DNA of 64,000 bases from Actinomycetospora sp. NBRC 106375 (GCF_030269665.1 NZ_BSTS01000005.1:62001-126000); one strand, 5' to 3'; numbered from the stretch's first letter, positions 26,690-35,150 are shown. A program made the numbers and translations. The notes: generated by a model not told the origin, from the sequence alone.

Positions 26690-28191
26690 CGGAAACGGGA
26701 GACGCAGCGGAGCGGAGCTCGACCCCTCGGGAGGGCGTCCGCACCTCGGTCTTCGCCTACGTCACCGAGTCGCCGGACTACCGCGCGATCCTCGCCGTGT
26801 TCGCCGGGACGTTCTTCGCCGAGCTGACGCCCGCCGACGTCACCGCGCGGCTGGCCGAGGCCGGCACGGCGATCGACGAGCAGACCGTGACGCTGCGCCT
26901 GGAACAGCTGCGGGTCTGGGGGAACCTCGAGGTCTCGGCGTCGGTGGGGCAGGTCGGCACGGTCGAGGACTACTACCGGCGCCGCAACCGCTACCTGATC
27001 ACCCGCGTCGGGCAGGAGGTCCACGACGTCGTCGAGGGCGTGCTCGCCCAGGTCGACGACGTGCGGGACGTGTCGCTGGGGCGGTTGGAGCAGCTGCGGG
27101 TGGGGCTGGAGAACCTCGCGCGGCTCGACGCCGCGACCGCGCCGCCCGATCGCCTCGCTGAGTCCGTCCGTGCCGTGTTCGACCCGCACGTCGCGTTCTC
27201 CGCCGAGATCACGCAGTTCTTCGCGGCGATCAACCAGTGGCAGTCGCGGTTCGACCTCGACGCCGACGAGTTCGCGTTCTTCTCCGAGGTCCTCGTCGGC
27301 TACGTCGGCGAGCGGCTCGAGACGCTGCGCCGCGCGGCGCGGCCGATCGCCGCGCTCCTCGAGACGGTGGGCCCCCGCGTCGCGACGATCGTCGACCGCG
27401 CCGCGGACGGCCTCGCCGCGCGGGTCGCGGCGGCCGGGCTCTCGGCGGTGCGGGTGCGCCGCGAGCCGGGGGCGGCGGTCGCGGACTGGGAGAACCTGGC
27501 GTCGTGGTTCGTCTCCTCTCCGGGCCGGCCGTCGCGGGTCCAGACACTGGAGCGCGACGCGGTCGACGCCGTCCGGACCCTGACCCAGAACCTCACGCGG
27601 CTCTCGCGCACCGGCACCGCCGGGTCGTCGCGGCGCGTCGACTTCCTGCGGCTCGCGATGTTCTTCGGACGGTCCGACGCCGCGCGGGCCCACGAGCTGG
27701 CGGCGGCCGCGTTCGGTCTCCACGGCGCCCGGCACCTCGGGGTGGCCGGGGGCGACGACACCGACCCGGTCTCGTCGTCGATCTCGTGGTGGGACGCGCC
27801 GGTCGCCCCGGTGCCCGTGTCGCTGCGCGAGCGCGGTGACACGACCAGCCGGGGCCGGACCTCGCGGGTCGCCGACCGCAGCCAGGAGCGTCGCCACCTG
27901 CTCGCCCGGCGGGCCGAGGTCGAGAAACGGGCGGCGGCGGCCCGCGCGGAGCTGCTGGAGGCGGGCGCCGCCGCGTTCGCCGACCGGCTCTCCGAGCCCG
28001 CCCTGCGCGAGCTGCAGCGGGTCCTGACCCGCGCCGTCGCCGACCTCGGCCCGGCCGCGGCGTCCGGGTCGGTGGCGCTCGACGGCGTCCGGTGCGTGGT
28101 GACGCGGACGCCCGGGGAGACGACCACGGTGCCGACGCACGGCGGGTCGCTGCGGCTGGAGGGGCTGGCGCTGACGGTGGAGCCCGCGTGA
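26686..28191 (+). CDS. jetA: Wadjet type II JetA (DUF2397/TIGR02677)
   Basis: A 501-residue protein of the DUF2397 family, the kleisin-like subunit expected to bridge the JetC heads. The start has FAYVTESPDYRAILAVFAGTFF, followed by a winged-helix-like region (VTLRLEQLRVWGNLE, YYRRRNRYLIT) and a long helical middle. The C-terminal part is rich in Arg and Ala with SQERRHLLARRAEVE. GTG at 26686 overlaps the jetC stop and its own stop overlaps the GTG of jetB, so all three are co-translated. Assignment rests on family resemblance and on the set of neighbours. Confidence 0.85.
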   Translation: MTETGDAAERSSTPREGVRTSVFAYVTESPDYRAILAVFAGTFFAELTPADVTARLAEAGTAIDEQTVTLRLEQLRVWGNLEVSASVGQVGTVEDYYRRRNRYLITRVGQEVHDVVEGVLAQVDDVRDVSLGRLEQLRVGLENLARLDAATAPPDRLAESVRAVFDPHVAFSAEITQFFAAINQWQSRFDLDADEFAFFSEVLVGYVGERLETLRRAARPIAALLETVGPRVATIVDRAADGLAARVAAAGLSAVRVRREPGAAVADWENLASWFVSSPGRPSRVQTLERDAVDAVRTLTQNLTRLSRTGTAGSSRRVDFLRLAMFFGRSDAARAHELAAAAFGLHGARHLGVAGGDDTDPVSSSISWWDAPVAPVPVSLRERGDTTSRGRTSRVADRSQERRHLLARRAEVEKRAAAARAELLEAGAAAFADRLSEPALRELQRVLTRAVADLGPAAASGSVALDGVRCVVTRTPGETTTVPTHGGSLRLEGLALTVEPA

Positions 28192-29348
28192 CCGCACCGC
28201 GGACCGACCCGCAGCGCGACACCGAGCTCGTCGTCGCCACCCGGGCGCTGCTCGCCCGGCCGTGGCGCACCGTCGAGTCCGACCCGGACCTGCTCGCGAT
28301 CATCCGCCGGCACGCGGACGCGCTCGACGCCTGGTTCTCCACCGAGCTGACCTACCGGCTCGTCGTCACCGCCGACACCGCGCGCCTGGTGAAGACCGGC
28401 CACGTGCCGACCGACCGGCCGCTGCGCACCGTCTCGACGTCCCCGCGGGCGTTCACGTCGGCGGAGTACACCGCGCTCGCCCTGGTGCTCGCCGCGACGA
28501 CGAGCGGCCCCGACCGGACGAGCCTGCGGGACCTGGTCAACGCCGTGCACTCCGCGGCGGCCGAGGCGGGCGTCGTCCAGGACACCGATCCCGCGTCCCG
28601 GCGGGCCCTGGTAACGGCCCTGCGGTGGCTGATCGCGCAGGGGATGCTGCGCGAGCTCGACCGCGGGGTCGCGAGCTACGAGCACGACGCCGACGCCGAC
28701 GCGCTGCTCGAGGTGCGCCAGGACCGGATGGCGCTGCTGCCGACGGCGGCGCTGATGGGGGCCGAGACGGCGGACGAGCTGGTCGAGCGTGCCGGCGAGC
28801 GGGGGTCGGCCACGACGACGGTGCGGCGCCGGCTGGTCGAGGACCCCGTGGTCCTGGCCGAGGATCTCGAGCCGGCGCGGTTCGCCGAGCTGCGCCGTCG
28901 GGCCGCCGACGAGGCCCGGCGGATCGAGGCGCGGACCGGGCTCGTGCTCGAGGCGCGGGCCGAGGGCGTCGCGGCGCTCGACGTCGACGGCGGGTGCTCC
29001 GACACGGCGTTCCCCGGCAGCGGCACGGTGGCGCACGCGGCGTTGCTGCTGGTCAGCGAGCTGATCTACCAGTTCCGGCCCGCGGAGGACCCGGAGCCGA
29101 TCGCCTGGCCGTCGGTGCGCGAGGTGCTGGGCGAGCTGGTCGGCGAGTACGGGCGGTACTGGTCGAAGGCCGCGATCGGCGACCCCGAGCGGTTCTCCCT
29201 CGACGTGGTGGGGCTGCTCGAGTCCATGCGCCTGGTGGTGCGCGAGGCGTCCGGCGCCGTGCGCGTGCTGCCGGCGGCCGCCCGCTACGTCCCGGCGGTC
29301 ACCGTCGCCGAGGGCGACGAGGAGGACGAGCAGCCGACGTTGCTCTGA
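28188..29348 (+). CDS. jetB: Wadjet type II JetB (DUF2398/TIGR02678)
   Basis: A 386-residue DUF2398 protein, the KITE-like subunit. Typical segments are LLARPWRTVESDPDLLAIIRRH, ELTYRLVVTADTARLVK, DPASRRALVTALRWLIAQGMLRELD and the closing LLESMRLVVREASGAVRVLPAAARY. It contains two winged-helix-like parts by pattern. The GTG start at 28188 overlaps the jetA stop. After its stop the next jet gene (jetD) is not found until about 950 bases downstream; two unrelated genes are in between. Confidence 0.85.
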   Translation: MTAPRTDPQRDTELVVATRALLARPWRTVESDPDLLAIIRRHADALDAWFSTELTYRLVVTADTARLVKTGHVPTDRPLRTVSTSPRAFTSAEYTALALVLAATTSGPDRTSLRDLVNAVHSAAAEAGVVQDTDPASRRALVTALRWLIAQGMLRELDRGVASYEHDADADALLEVRQDRMALLPTAALMGAETADELVERAGERGSATTTVRRRLVEDPVVLAEDLEPARFAELRRRAADEARRIEARTGLVLEARAEGVAALDVDGGCSDTAFPGSGTVAHAALLLVSELIYQFRPAEDPEPIAWPSVREVLGELVGEYGRYWSKAAIGDPERFSLDVVGLLESMRLVVREASGAVRVLPAAARYVPAVTVAEGDEEDEQPTLL

Positions 29349-29406
29349 GGGTTTGTCAGCGAAGTGCCGTCGCAGACGCTCAGCGTCCGTATCGGGACTT
29401 CGATCA

Positions 29407-29454
29407 CCCGACATGTAGCTGGACGGTTAATGAAGCCTCTGGTTACATGTCGGG
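29407..29454. promoter_or_regulatory. Inverted repeat at the ArsR gene start
   Basis: CCCGACATGTA (29407-29417) and TACATGTCGGG (29444-29454) are exact reverse complements 26 bases apart. The right arm covers the ATG of the ArsR gene, and GTTAAT between the arms could be a -10 box. This fits a self-operated switch, possibly with a leaderless transcript. It could also be a boundary of inserted DNA. Confidence 0.6.
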
Positions 29455-29839
29455 GGTGTTCCCCGCCGAGGCGCTCGCCGACCCGGTCCGCCGGGCCATC
29501 GTCGAGCGTCTCGCGGACGGCGAGATCGGGGCCGGCGAGATCGCCGAGGCGTTCCCCATCAGCCGGCCGGCGATCAGCCGCCACCTGCGGGTGCTGCGCG
29601 AGTCCGGGCTCGTGACGTCGCGGGTCGCGGGTCAGCACCGCATCTACGCCCTCGACCGCCGCCCGCTGGCCGAGCTCGACGCCTGGCTGGAGAGCTTCAG
29701 GCCGCTGCCGGTCCCCGGTCCCGCGCGCCGGCTCGACGCCCTCGACACCGAGATCCGCCGCGGGCGCCGCGCCCGCCGCGCCACCGAGAACCCCGAGAAC
29801 CCCGACCAGGGAGACGACCGTGCCGACACCGCCGGCTGA
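29447..29839 (+). CDS. ArsR family transcriptional regulator
   Basis: A 130-residue winged-helix regulator: LADPVRRAIVERLADGEIGAGEIAEAF then PISRPAISRHLRVLRESGLVTSRVAGQHRIYALDRRPL. No Cys cluster for metal binding is present, so it belongs to the branch that usually controls an adjacent SRPBCC gene. That gene follows with a 20-base overlap. A GTG at 29456 is an alternative start. It interrupts the Wadjet operon between jetB and jetD, on the same strand. Confidence 0.88.
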   Translation: MSGVFPAEALADPVRRAIVERLADGEIGAGEIAEAFPISRPAISRHLRVLRESGLVTSRVAGQHRIYALDRRPLAELDAWLESFRPLPVPGPARRLDALDTEIRRGRRARRATENPENPDQGDDRADTAG

Positions 29840-30305
29840 GACCCGCACCGAACCCGACGGCGCCACGACGCTGGTCTGGCGCCGCCCATACCCCGACCCT
29901 GTCGAGGACGTCTGGGCCGCGATCACCGAGTCCGAGCGCCTCGGGCGCTGGATCGGGACGTGGACCGGCGAGCCCGGCGTCGGCCGGACCGTCGCCTTCA
30001 CGATGACGGGCGAGGCGGACGCGGGCGGGGAGGTCGCCGAGCCCGTCGACGTGCTGATCACCGCCTGCGAGCCGCCCACCCGGCTCGCCGTCGAGTTCCC
30101 CGAGAACGAGGCGGACCGCGTCTGGCACCTCGACCTGCGCGTCGAGCCCGACGGCGACGGCGCGGTCCTCGTCTTCGCGCAGTCGCTGCCCGAGGGCCTG
30201 AGCGCGTCGGACCTCGACGCCGGCTGGCGCTGGTACCTCGACCGCCTCGCCGCCGCCCTGGCCGGCACCCCGATGCCCGACTGGTCGGCGTACGAGCCCG
30301 CGTGA
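29820..30305 (+). CDS. SRPBCC (AHSA1-like) protein
   Basis: A 161-residue protein with the START/Bet v1-like hydrophobic cavity fold. Typical segments are YPDPVEDVWAAITESERLGRWIGTWTG at the start and GWRWYLDRLAAAL near the end. Such proteins are commonly found right after an ArsR regulator in actinomycetes and may bind a small hydrophobic ligand; the exact role is not known. GTG 29820 lies inside the end of the ArsR gene after GGGAGACGACC. Its stop overlaps the first possible start of jetD (GTGA). Confidence 0.85.
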   Translation: MPTPPAETRTEPDGATTLVWRRPYPDPVEDVWAAITESERLGRWIGTWTGEPGVGRTVAFTMTGEADAGGEVAEPVDVLITACEPPTRLAVEFPENEADRVWHLDLRVEPDGDGAVLVFAQSLPEGLSASDLDAGWRWYLDRLAAALAGTPMPDWSAYEPA

Positions 30306-31588
30306 CGAGGCACGGCGTGTCTGAGCCTGGCGTCCACGCTGACACCGGACGTCAGGAAAGCCACCAGCTCGCGGCCGGCGCCACGGTCCCGCCCGTCCTC
30401 CTCGACGCCACGTTCGACCCGCTGTGGCGCCAGATCGCCGCCGCGCTCGATCGGCGCGGCCTGGCCGACCGGCGGCCGGTCGCGCTCCCGCGCGGCCTCG
30501 ACGCGCGGGTCCACGCGCGTCTCGGCGAGATCCTCGGACACCGCTTCCCCACGACACGTCACCGTCTCGATCTCGCGGCCCTGGACGGGGGTCTGGCCGC
30601 CCACGGCACGGACCTCCTCGCCGTGCTCGCCGCCGCGGGCCACAGCCCAGCGGGACGCAAGGAGGCCCGCGAGGACGACCGTGCCCGTCGCGACGACCGC
30701 GACGTGGTGCTGCGCGACGACGCCCGCGCGCGACTGGGTCCGGAGCCGTGGGTGGACGCGTGGGCGCTGTCCGTGCGGCGCTGGGTGCCCGACGCCGAGC
30801 AGGCGCGCCGCGCGGTGGACGTCGTGGCCCGCGTCCTGGAGCAGGCGGATCGCCGCCGGAGCCGCGGCGAGATCGCCGCCCGCGTACTCGGGTCCGCGCA
30901 CGGCCTCGACCGTGGCACCGTCGAGCGCCGCTGGGTGCGGGCGGCGCTGGCACACCGGGCGGGCGACGCGCAGCGCGACGACGCCGACCTCTGGACCGCC
31001 GCGGGCCTCCCCGGCGACGTCGTCTCCGCGCCGACCCTGACCTGGCACCTGCCGCTGCTCGGTGACGGCGTCGCGGCGGGCGTCCGGGCGATGACCGCCG
31101 CCGGTGCCCCCGCACCGCTGACCACCCTGACCGTGCGCGATCTGGAGGTCGCCGTGCCGCCCGGGTGCGTGGTGCTGTCGGTGGAGAACCCCCGCCTGCT
31201 CGAGGCGGCGGCGCAGCAGCGTCTCGCGGCCCCGCTGGTCTGCACGGCCGGTGAGCCGACCGGCGGTGCGCTCGCGCTGCTCGAGGCCCTGCGGGCGGCC
31301 GGCGCCGTCGTCCGCCACCACGGGGACATCGACGCCGGCGGCCTGCGCATCACGTCGCGGCTGCACGACCGGGGCATCGAGCCGTGGCGGATGACCGCCG
31401 ACGAGTACCGCACCAACGTCGCGCACGCCGACGTCGAGCTCCCGACCGTCGACCGGGACGCCGTGCCGCCGACGCCCTGGGACCCGGAGCTGCAGCGCGC
31501 GGTGCGGGAGGCGGGACTGGCGGTCGAGCAGGAGCGGGTGATGGACGACCTGCTCGCCGCTCACGTCCTCGAGGCGGGGCGCTCCTGA
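30302..31588 (+). CDS. jetD: Wadjet type II JetD, TOPRIM-type nuclease (DUF2399/TIGR02679)
   Basis: A protein of up to 428 residues, the DNA-cutting subunit of Wadjet. The topoisomerase VI-like TOPRIM domain is in the C-terminal third: VLSVENPRLLE with the acidic Glu near 294, and HHGDIDAGGLRI near 339-350 with the DxD pair. The N-terminal part (DPLWRQIAAALDRRG to HRLDLAALDGGL) fits TIGR02679. The only usable in-frame starts are GTG 30302, which overlaps the SRPBCC stop, and GTG 30317. Both put the first 20 or so residues inside a dispersed repeat, so the N-terminus is probably not original. The 3' end overlaps the convergent EI24 gene by 28 bases. Confidence 0.82.
   Translation: MTRHGVSEPGVHADTGRQESHQLAAGATVPPVLLDATFDPLWRQIAAALDRRGLADRRPVALPRGLDARVHARLGEILGHRFPTTRHRLDLAALDGGLAAHGTDLLAVLAAAGHSPAGRKEAREDDRARRDDRDVVLRDDARARLGPEPWVDAWALSVRRWVPDAEQARRAVDVVARVLEQADRRRSRGEIAARVLGSAHGLDRGTVERRWVRAALAHRAGDAQRDDADLWTAAGLPGDVVSAPTLTWHLPLLGDGVAAGVRAMTAAGAPAPLTTLTVRDLEVAVPPGCVVLSVENPRLLEAAAQQRLAAPLVCTAGEPTGGALALLEALRAAGAVVRHHGDIDAGGLRITSRLHDRGIEPWRMTADEYRTNVAHADVELPTVDRDAVPPTPWDPELQRAVREAGLAVEQERVMDDLLAAHVLEAGRS
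30313..30366 (-). repeat. Dispersed repeat, type B, copy 1
   Basis: Shares AGCCTGGC, TCCACGC, GAC and AGGAAAGCCACC in order with 42548-42598. Read on the minus strand it begins GGTGGCTTTCCTG, like the start of the type A repeats (GCGGCTTTCCTGG). It occupies the start of the jetD frame. Confidence 0.65.
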
Positions 31589-32328
31589 CCCGTCGGCTCG
31601 CCCCGCAGCGCGCGGGCGAGCAGCGTCGCGGCGGCCGAGCCGGCGGGGACGGCGATGATCGCGACGAACGGGATCGCGGCGAGCAGGTAGGTCGGGATGC
31701 CGACACCCCACGTCAGCAGTCGCCGCGTGCGCAGCAGCCGCCGGCGGTCGCCGAAGTCCAGGCCGCGGCGCTGCAGGGCGGGCGCGGCGAGCTCGATCAT
31801 CAGCAGCCGCCCGCCGACGAGCGCGGCGCACACCGGCGCCAGCACCGGACCGACGACCGGGATGAGCCCGAGCAGGAACAACGGGATCGCCGCGAGCACC
31901 GAGAGCCCGACGAGCACCAGGCCGTCGCGGGCGCCGCGGGCGATCGAGCGCGCCCACGAGGGCTCCGTCGTGGCCGGGACGGGGCCGACCTGCTCGTCGA
32001 CGGTCTCGGCGAGCTTCTCGTAGAACGGCCCGCCGACGGCGAGTGTGACCGCGACGAACGTGACCACGGCGACCGCCCCGGCGGCCCCGAGGAGCGCCGC
32101 GCCGGCCGCGACCCGCGCGATCGTGCGCGCCGTCCCCGACCACCCGTCGGCGAACGGGGTGAGTCCGGACGTGAGCTCCGGGAGCCACGCCACGAGCGCC
32201 ACGATCCCCGCGACGTAGAAGATCGAGACGATCAGCGCCGGGATCGCGCCGAGCAGGAGCAGGCGCGGCGTGCGGAACACCGTCGCGGCGCCGCGGACGA
32301 AGAGCCGTACCCCGAGCAGGAGGTCCAC
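31561..32328 (-). CDS. EI24/CysZ-like membrane protein
   Basis: A 255-residue membrane protein of the EI24 family with four or five helices. Marks are RLFVRGAATVFRTPRLLLLGAIPALI at the start, VGGPFYEKLAE in the middle and LFLLGLIPVVGPVLAPVCAALVGGRLLMIELAAPALQRRGL. E. coli CysZ of this family imports sulphate, but the actinomycete members are not characterised. It is convergent with jetD and overlaps its last 28 bases. The LysR gene upstream reads the same way. Confidence 0.8.
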   Translation of the reverse strand: MDLLLGVRLFVRGAATVFRTPRLLLLGAIPALIVSIFYVAGIVALVAWLPELTSGLTPFADGWSGTARTIARVAAGAALLGAAGAVAVVTFVAVTLAVGGPFYEKLAETVDEQVGPVPATTEPSWARSIARGARDGLVLVGLSVLAAIPLFLLGLIPVVGPVLAPVCAALVGGRLLMIELAAPALQRRGLDFGDRRRLLRTRRLLTWGVGIPTYLLAAIPFVAIIAVPAGSAAATLLARALRGEPTGQERPASRT

Positions 32329-32345
32329 CTGTCCGATTCTCGCGG

Positions 32346-33215
32346 TCAGGGGATCCAGTCACGAGCCCGGGCGAGCAGGGCGCGGGCGGCGGGGCTCAGG
32401 GGCGTGTCGCGGCGGCGGGCGAGGTCGATCCGCGCCCGCACCTCGGGGGTCAGGGATGCCGCGCGCACGTCGTCGCGGCCCACGACGGCCGGCGCCGGGA
32501 CCACGGCCACGCCGAGCCCCTGACGGGCGAGGTCCACCAGCACGGCCGGCGAGCCCGCCTCGAGGGCCGGGCGCAGCGTCACCCCGGCGTCGGCGGCCGC
32601 GCGGTCGAGCGCCGCCCGCACCCCGGCACCGACCGGCAGGGCGATCACCGGGTGCTCGGTCAGCTCGGCGGCCGTGACCGTGTCGCCGAGCGGGGAGTCC
32701 ACCGGCAGCGCGGCGACCAGGGGGACGTCGAGGACGACGTCGACGTCGAGGTCGGGCGGTGCCTCGCTGTCGCGGCCCACCCAGGCGAGGTCGAGGTCGT
32801 GGCTGCGCAGGCCGTCGAGCAGCGCGTCCGTGGCGGCCTCGACCAGGCGGATCTCGACGCCGGGGTGGGTGCGGTGGAAGTCGCCGAGCAGGCCGGGCAG
32901 GTCGACGACGCCGCCGCCGCGCACCATGCCCACCGAGACCCGGCCGCGGACGAGGCCCGCCAGGTCGTCGGCGGTGTCGCGCACCGCGGCCACGGCGGCG
33001 AGCGCGGCCCGGGCGTGCGGCAGGACCGCCTCCCCCGCCGGCGTCAGCCGCACCCCGCGCGCCGACCGGTCGAACAGCACCTGCCCCAGCTCGCGCTCCA
33101 GCCGCGCGATCTGGGCGCTGATCCCGGGCTGGGCGACGTGCTCCCGCGTCGCCGCCCGCGTGAAGCCGCCCTCCTCGGCGACCGCGACGAGGTAGCGCAG
33201 CTGGTGCAGCTCCAT
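32346..33215 (-). CDS. LysR family transcriptional regulator
   Basis: A 289-residue LysR regulator. The N-terminal winged helix-turn-helix is ELHQLRYLVAVAEEGGFTRAA and so on to ARLERELGQVLFDRS; the rest is the two-lobed effector domain. ATG 33215 was preferred over the adjacent GTG 33218. It is divergent from a SnoaL-like gene with only 70 bases between the starts, the usual arrangement for a LysR regulator and its target. The effector is unknown. Confidence 0.9.
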   Translation of the reverse strand: MELHQLRYLVAVAEEGGFTRAATREHVAQPGISAQIARLERELGQVLFDRSARGVRLTPAGEAVLPHARAALAAVAAVRDTADDLAGLVRGRVSVGMVRGGGVVDLPGLLGDFHRTHPGVEIRLVEAATDALLDGLRSHDLDLAWVGRDSEAPPDLDVDVVLDVPLVAALPVDSPLGDTVTAAELTEHPVIALPVGAGVRAALDRAAADAGVTLRPALEAGSPAVLVDLARQGLGVAVVPAPAVVGRDDVRAASLTPEVRARIDLARRRDTPLSPAARALLARARDWIP

Positions 33216-33285
33216 CACCGGAGCTTATCGGAGGAACCATCGACAGCTCTTGGACTTCTGGATCGCCGCGACCGACGCTGGAGCC

Positions 33286-33639
33286 ATGACCGAGAACAGG
33301 ACCCCCGCCGAGACCATGACCGCCTACTTCGACGCCTGGCGCCGCCAGGACGCCGAGTCGCTGCGCGACGTCCTCTCCGACAACGTCGTCTTCGACGGCC
33401 CGATGGGCCACGTCGAGGGCGTCGACGACAACGTGAAGGCCCTGCACGGCCTGCTGGGCATCGTCATCGCCGTCGACGTCAAGCACGTCTTCGTCGACGG
33501 GCCCGAGGTCTGCACCGTCTACGACCTGCACACCATCGAGACCGACGCGCCGCTGCTCACCGTCAACTGGGCCCACGTCGCCGACGGCCGCGCCCGCACC
33601 ATCCGCGCCGTCTTCGACCCCCGCCCGCTGGTGGGCTGA
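33286..33639 (+). CDS. SnoaL/NTF2-like protein
   Basis: A 117-residue protein with the cone-shaped NTF2-like fold (MTAYFDAWRRQDAESLRDVLSDNVVFDGPMGHVEGVD and the closing RARTIRAVFDPRPL). Members are small isomerases, hydrolases or ligand-binding proteins. There is no proof of activity here. It is probably controlled by the divergent LysR protein. The ATG at 33286 was chosen as the family start; an upstream GTG-like extension lies in the control region. A palindrome follows 10 bases after its stop. Confidence 0.8.
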   Translation: MTENRTPAETMTAYFDAWRRQDAESLRDVLSDNVVFDGPMGHVEGVDDNVKALHGLLGIVIAVDVKHVFVDGPEVCTVYDLHTIETDAPLLTVNWAHVADGRARTIRAVFDPRPLVG

Positions 33640-33649
33640 CCGGCGGTAC

Positions 33650-33689
33650 GTGAGCAGTTGGCGCTCCTATGAGGGCGCCAACTGCTCAC
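33650..33689. repeat. Palindromic repeat, GTGAGCAGTT family, copy 1
   Basis: GTGAGCAGTTGGCGC (33650-33664) pairs exactly with 33675-33689 around a 10-base loop. The same GTGAGCAGTTGGC/AACTGCTCAC core occurs at 59705-59758. It lies between the SnoaL gene and the next start at 33704. It may be a terminator or a dispersed palindrome. Confidence 0.8.
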
Positions 33690-33703
33690 ATAGGGTCGGG
33701 GAC

Positions 33704-34588
33704 GTGCGGATCGCGTCGCTGCTGCCCGCGGCCACGGAGATCGTCGGGGCGCTGGGACTGGCCGACGATCTCGTGGCCGTGACGTTCGAGTGCGACGAGC
33801 CCGCCGGCATCCGCGAGCGGCGGCCCGTCGTCGTCGACACCGCGCTGCCGGCGGGCCTGACGCCCGGGGAGATCGACGCGATCGTCCGCGACCGCGCCGC
33901 GCGGGGCCTGCCGCAGTACGAGCTCGACCGCGAGGGGCTGCGGACCGCCGCGCCCGACCTGGTGTTGACCCAGGACCTGTGCCGGGTGTGCGCGCTGCCC
34001 GAGGCGACGGTGTCCGAGGCGCTCGGCGAGCTCGATCTCGACGCGCGCGTGCTCACCGTCGACCCCCACACCCTCGACGAGGTGCTCGCGGCCGTCGCCA
34101 CCGTCGCCGACGCCGCCGGCGCGCCCGAGGCCGGCGCACGCCTCACCCTCGACCTGCAGCGACGTCTGCGCGCGGTCGACGAGGCCCTGACCGGGCGACC
34201 CCGACCTCGCGTCCTCGCCCTCGAATGGGTCGACCCGCCGTTCCTGCCCGGCCACTGGGTGCCGGCGATGGTGCGCCGAGCGGGCGCCGAGCCGCTGGCC
34301 GGCATCGACGGCGGGCGCAGCGTCGCGACGACGTGGGACGAGGCGCGCGCCCAGGAGCCCGACGTCGTGCTCGTCGCGCCGTGCGGGTTCGGGCTCGACG
34401 ACGCGGTGGCCCAGGCGGCGGACGTGCGGACGCACCTCCCCGGCGTCCCGCTGGTCGCCGTCGACTCCGCCTCCTACGTCGTGCGCGCCGGCCCGCGGCT
34501 GGTCGACGGGATCGAGGCGATCGCCCACGCCCTGCACCCCGACGCGGTGCCGGCCCCGCCGCCGGGCCGGGTCACACGCCTCGCGTGA
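33704..34588 (+). CDS. BtuF-like helical-backbone binding protein, cytoplasmic
   Basis: A 294-residue protein of the periplasmic-binding-protein (BtuF/FhuD) class: RIASLLPAATEIVGALGLADDLVAVT at the start, then LVLTQDLCRVCALPEATV and WVDPPFLPGHWVPAMVRRAGAEPL. There is no signal peptide or lipobox. Such cytoplasmic forms are common in bacteria and are labelled cobalamin-binding, but no transporter genes adjoin, so the ligand is unknown. GTG 33704 is 15 bases after the palindrome and follows GGGTCGGGGAC. Confidence 0.8.
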   Translation: MRIASLLPAATEIVGALGLADDLVAVTFECDEPAGIRERRPVVVDTALPAGLTPGEIDAIVRDRAARGLPQYELDREGLRTAAPDLVLTQDLCRVCALPEATVSEALGELDLDARVLTVDPHTLDEVLAAVATVADAAGAPEAGARLTLDLQRRLRAVDEALTGRPRPRVLALEWVDPPFLPGHWVPAMVRRAGAEPLAGIDGGRSVATTWDEARAQEPDVVLVAPCGFGLDDAVAQAADVRTHLPGVPLVAVDSASYVVRAGPRLVDGIEAIAHALHPDAVPAPPPGRVTRLA

Positions 34589-35150
34589 TCAGCTCCGCCA
34601 GCTGACCGGCCACCTCGCCGGCCTCGGCCGGATCGCCCAGCGCCTCCGGCAACGTCAGCTGGTCGAGGATCAGCCCCTCCATCGCGTGGTGCAGCAGCGC
34701 CACGGCCCGGCGACCGCCCGGCGCCCCGGCCTGCTCGTGGACCGCGACGTCCTGCTCGAAGCGCGCGCGGACCGTGGCGGTCAGCGAGGCGCGCAGCGCG
34801 GGGCGCCGGGTGGCCTCGAGTCGCAGCTCCAGGAGCGCGACGTAGACCTCGCGGCGCTCCAGGACGCGGGAGAGCATCCGCCGCATCACCGCGGGCGCCG
34901 GCGCACCCGCGAGCGCCGCATCCAGCTTCTCCTCCCCCGGCTCGAGGCGCGCGTGGATGCGTTCGCCCAGCTCGGCGAGCAGGGCGTCGCGGTCGGTGAA
35001 GTAGTTGGTCGCCGTGCCGGTCGCCACCGCGGCCCGCGCGTCGACCGCCCGGAACGTCAGCCCCCGCGCCCCCTGCTCGGCGAGCACGGCGAGCCCGGCG
35101 TCGAGCAGCTGGTCGCGGCGCGCGGGATTGCGGGGGGCGCGCGGGCTCAC
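34572..35150 (-). CDS. TetR family transcriptional regulator
   Basis: A 192-residue TetR regulator: N-terminal helix-turn-helix ARRDQLLDAGLAVLAEQGARGLTFRAVDARAAVATGTATNYF, then a ligand-binding helical domain. GTG 35150 overlaps the stop of the VOC gene (GTGA), so both are made from one transcript starting in the region with TGAC-N3-GTCA repeats. It probably controls this operon. The 3' end overlaps the convergent BtuF-like gene by 17 bases. Confidence 0.88.
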   Translation of the reverse strand: MSPRAPRNPARRDQLLDAGLAVLAEQGARGLTFRAVDARAAVATGTATNYFTDRDALLAELGERIHARLEPGEEKLDAALAGAPAPAVMRRMLSRVLERREVYVALLELRLEATRRPALRASLTATVRARFEQDVAVHEQAGAPGGRRAVALLHHAMEGLILDQLTLPEALGDPAEAGEVAGQLAELITRGV

